Source: a virus. From it: a DNA stretch of 22,214 bases. The translations under genes and the position numbers were made by a program. This document shows positions 21,078 through 22,214 of this stretch, in pieces. The stretch lies in IMG/VR virus record IMGVR_UViG_3300018018_000094, positions 1 to 22,214 of that record. One strand, given 5' to 3'. The notes beneath the pieces are model-generated. The model was given only the letters and a program-made list of their open reading frames with translations. It was not told the DNA's origin and did not search any database. The stretch's first letter is position 1; the number at the start of each line of letters is the position of its first letter.

Positions 21078-22214
21078 TTAATGTTTATTACTGAAGACTC
21101 CGACCATCCTATCGTAATTGCTTCTCTGCTTTTCTTGTTCCTTAATCATTGTGATGTCTGCTTCTCTTTCAAACACGACCCGTTGCTCTGCTTTCTGTAA
21201 AGGAGGGGAATCTTTGATTGTCATAAGTGATGAAACAGGAAATAAAATCTTGCTACCCAATAGTTCTCTCACTTCGCTATAAGCAAACCACAGGGCCATC
21301 AAACTGTCTCCAGTGTGTCCATCTGGAAATGCTCGCATTTCATTAACCAGTTGTGCAGCTAACATGCTTGTCCTCGCATCTGTAAAATCAGACGGAATAA
21401 CAAGTTTCCCCAGCTCCATCATTACGGCTAAAGAATTAATCCCTATTTCCGGGTCGAATTTTTCTTTGCCGGTATTGTAAGACCTGACAGAAATACCTTC
21501 GTTTGCTAAATCCATTGTCAATGCCGCTTGATAACCGACGCTCTCTACTCTAATTGTCTGTATGTTGTGGTCTACCCATGCAGTTTTGACAACTTTGCGC
21601 TGCTCGTTGGGAGTAAACTTCCCTCTGTGTATTTGCCTGACGATGTAATCACCATCTTCAATTCCCTCATAACCATGACGCACAAGATCTAAATAAACTA
21701 AAGCGGTATCATCTGAAAATTCTTGCAAACTGATAGCTAAATCCATTCCTGCCGCGCTGACTTCAAGATAATTGTTAGCGTGTGGTTGATCTTGAAATCT
21801 CAAATGTTTTCCTTTTTTTAGTGCTTTTTCGATCCATTCATCTTTGATTGTCTGGTTTGGCCTGTCTGATGGGTTGCACTGGTACATTCTTGCAAAAACA
21901 TAAGGGTTGATTAATCGCTCAAGATAAAGGCGTGAATATGGATAGCGTTCAGGCCACAAAACGTGAGCTCCACTGTCCATGTCTTGCTTGTTAAGAATGT
22001 AAAATGAGTTTGCTTGCTCAAACCGTTCTTTGGGCTGGACGGAAATGTTCATCATTATGCTTCCCCATTTCTGCCACAAATCTTGATTTTCTGCTTCCTT
22101 GACAATTGCACCTCTTTTTTTTGCAACAACGAAACGAGGGTCATTTAAAAATCTAGCAACAATATCATCTTGGTGCCACGAATTTCCCAAGTAGATCAAA
22201 GTTCCGCCAGGAAC
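21078..22214 (-). CDS. terL: Terminase large subunit, C-terminal part (N-terminus outside window)
   Basis: The frame is open to the right edge (378 codons in window). The nearest apparent start at 22199 is only an internal TTG, because VPGGT precedes it in frame. Numbered from the edge, residues 1-20 (GGTLIYLGNSWHQDD) match the end of the ATPase domain. The RNase H-like nuclease domain follows, with acidic residues D158 in AAGMDLAIS, E224 in TIRVESVGYQA and D303 in GHTGDSLMALWFAYSE, the three expected metal ligands. The protein cuts and pumps DNA into proheads through the portal. The Walker A and B motifs lie outside. The C-terminal tail (about 340-378) is charged and helical. It is followed 10 nt later by the immunity-like gene, with no portal directly after it as is usual. 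Confidence 0.93.
   Translation of the reverse strand, partial: VPGGTLIYLGNSWHQDDIVARFLNDPRFVVAKKRGAIVKEAENQDLWQKWGSIMMNISVQPKERFEQANSFYILNKQDMDSGAHVLWPERYPYSRLYLERLINPYVFARMYQCNPSDRPNQTIKDEWIEKALKKGKHLRFQDQPHANNYLEVSAAGMDLAISLQEFSDDTALVYLDLVRHGYEGIEDGDYIVRQIHRGKFTPNEQRKVVKTAWVDHNIQTIRVESVGYQAALTMDLANEGISVRSYNTGKEKFDPEIGINSLAVMMELGKLVIPSDFTDARTSMLAAQLVNEMRAFPDGHTGDSLMALWFAYSEVRELLGSKILFPVSSLMTIKDSPPLQKAEQRVVFEREADITMIKEQEKQRSNYDRMVGVFSNKH

Overview
This window looks like part of the genome of a tailed double-stranded DNA bacteriophage (Caudoviricetes), probably from an uncultured environmental lineage. The evidence is a large terminase subunit running off the right edge, a full-length portal protein in the middle, and a beta-helix surface/fibre protein with a long Ser-Pro repeat running off the left edge. 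The host cannot be named. A few strong Shine-Dalgarno sites (AGGAGG, GGAG, AAAGGA) and many weak ones fit a bacterial host.

Every supported gene lies on the minus strand, so biological order runs from high to low coordinates. Genes are packed nearly end to end. Many junctions are 4-nt ATGA overlaps, the longest gap is about 75 nt, and I saw no promoter, terminator, tRNA or change of direction. The simplest reading is one co-transcribed late block of about 22 kb.

Layout in transcription order: (1) terminase large subunit C-terminal part (21078-22214) and a small membrane protein of the superinfection-immunity type (20891-21067). (2) First glycosylation block, 16560-20884: two GT2 enzymes and a reversibly-glycosylated-polypeptide/UDP-arabinopyranose-mutase-like enzyme, then a 51-residue zinc-ribbon protein, another GT2 and a degenerate GT-A-like protein. 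(3) Small unknown genes (14659-16690) and a sigma-region-4-like HTH protein, leading to the portal (12133-14334), whose C-terminal quarter resembles a kinase-fold domain. (4) Second glycosylation block, 2163-12129: a short UDP-glucose-dehydrogenase-like enzyme, three related GT2/GT27-like enzymes, two paralogous HDxDA proteins, three paralogous YYT-x-NR proteins, four methyltransferase-like proteins and an RmlD-like reductase. (5) A 140-residue unknown protein and the beta-helix/Ser-Pro protein (1-1725).

In total there are about 13 glycosyltransferase-like proteins, four methyltransferase-like proteins and three sugar-nucleotide enzymes among packaging and virion genes. My main inference is that the phage carries its own system for building a methylated glycan, perhaps on its own virion. 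The Ser/Pro-rich stalk at the end of the same transcription unit is an obvious candidate acceptor. This is supported by one transferase (2163-3119) that carries the DxH and WG-x3-LE-x5-W-x2-GG motif pattern of polypeptide GalNAc-transferases (GT27).

The long plus-strand open frame at 23-997 is an antisense shadow of the Ser-Pro repeat, not a gene.
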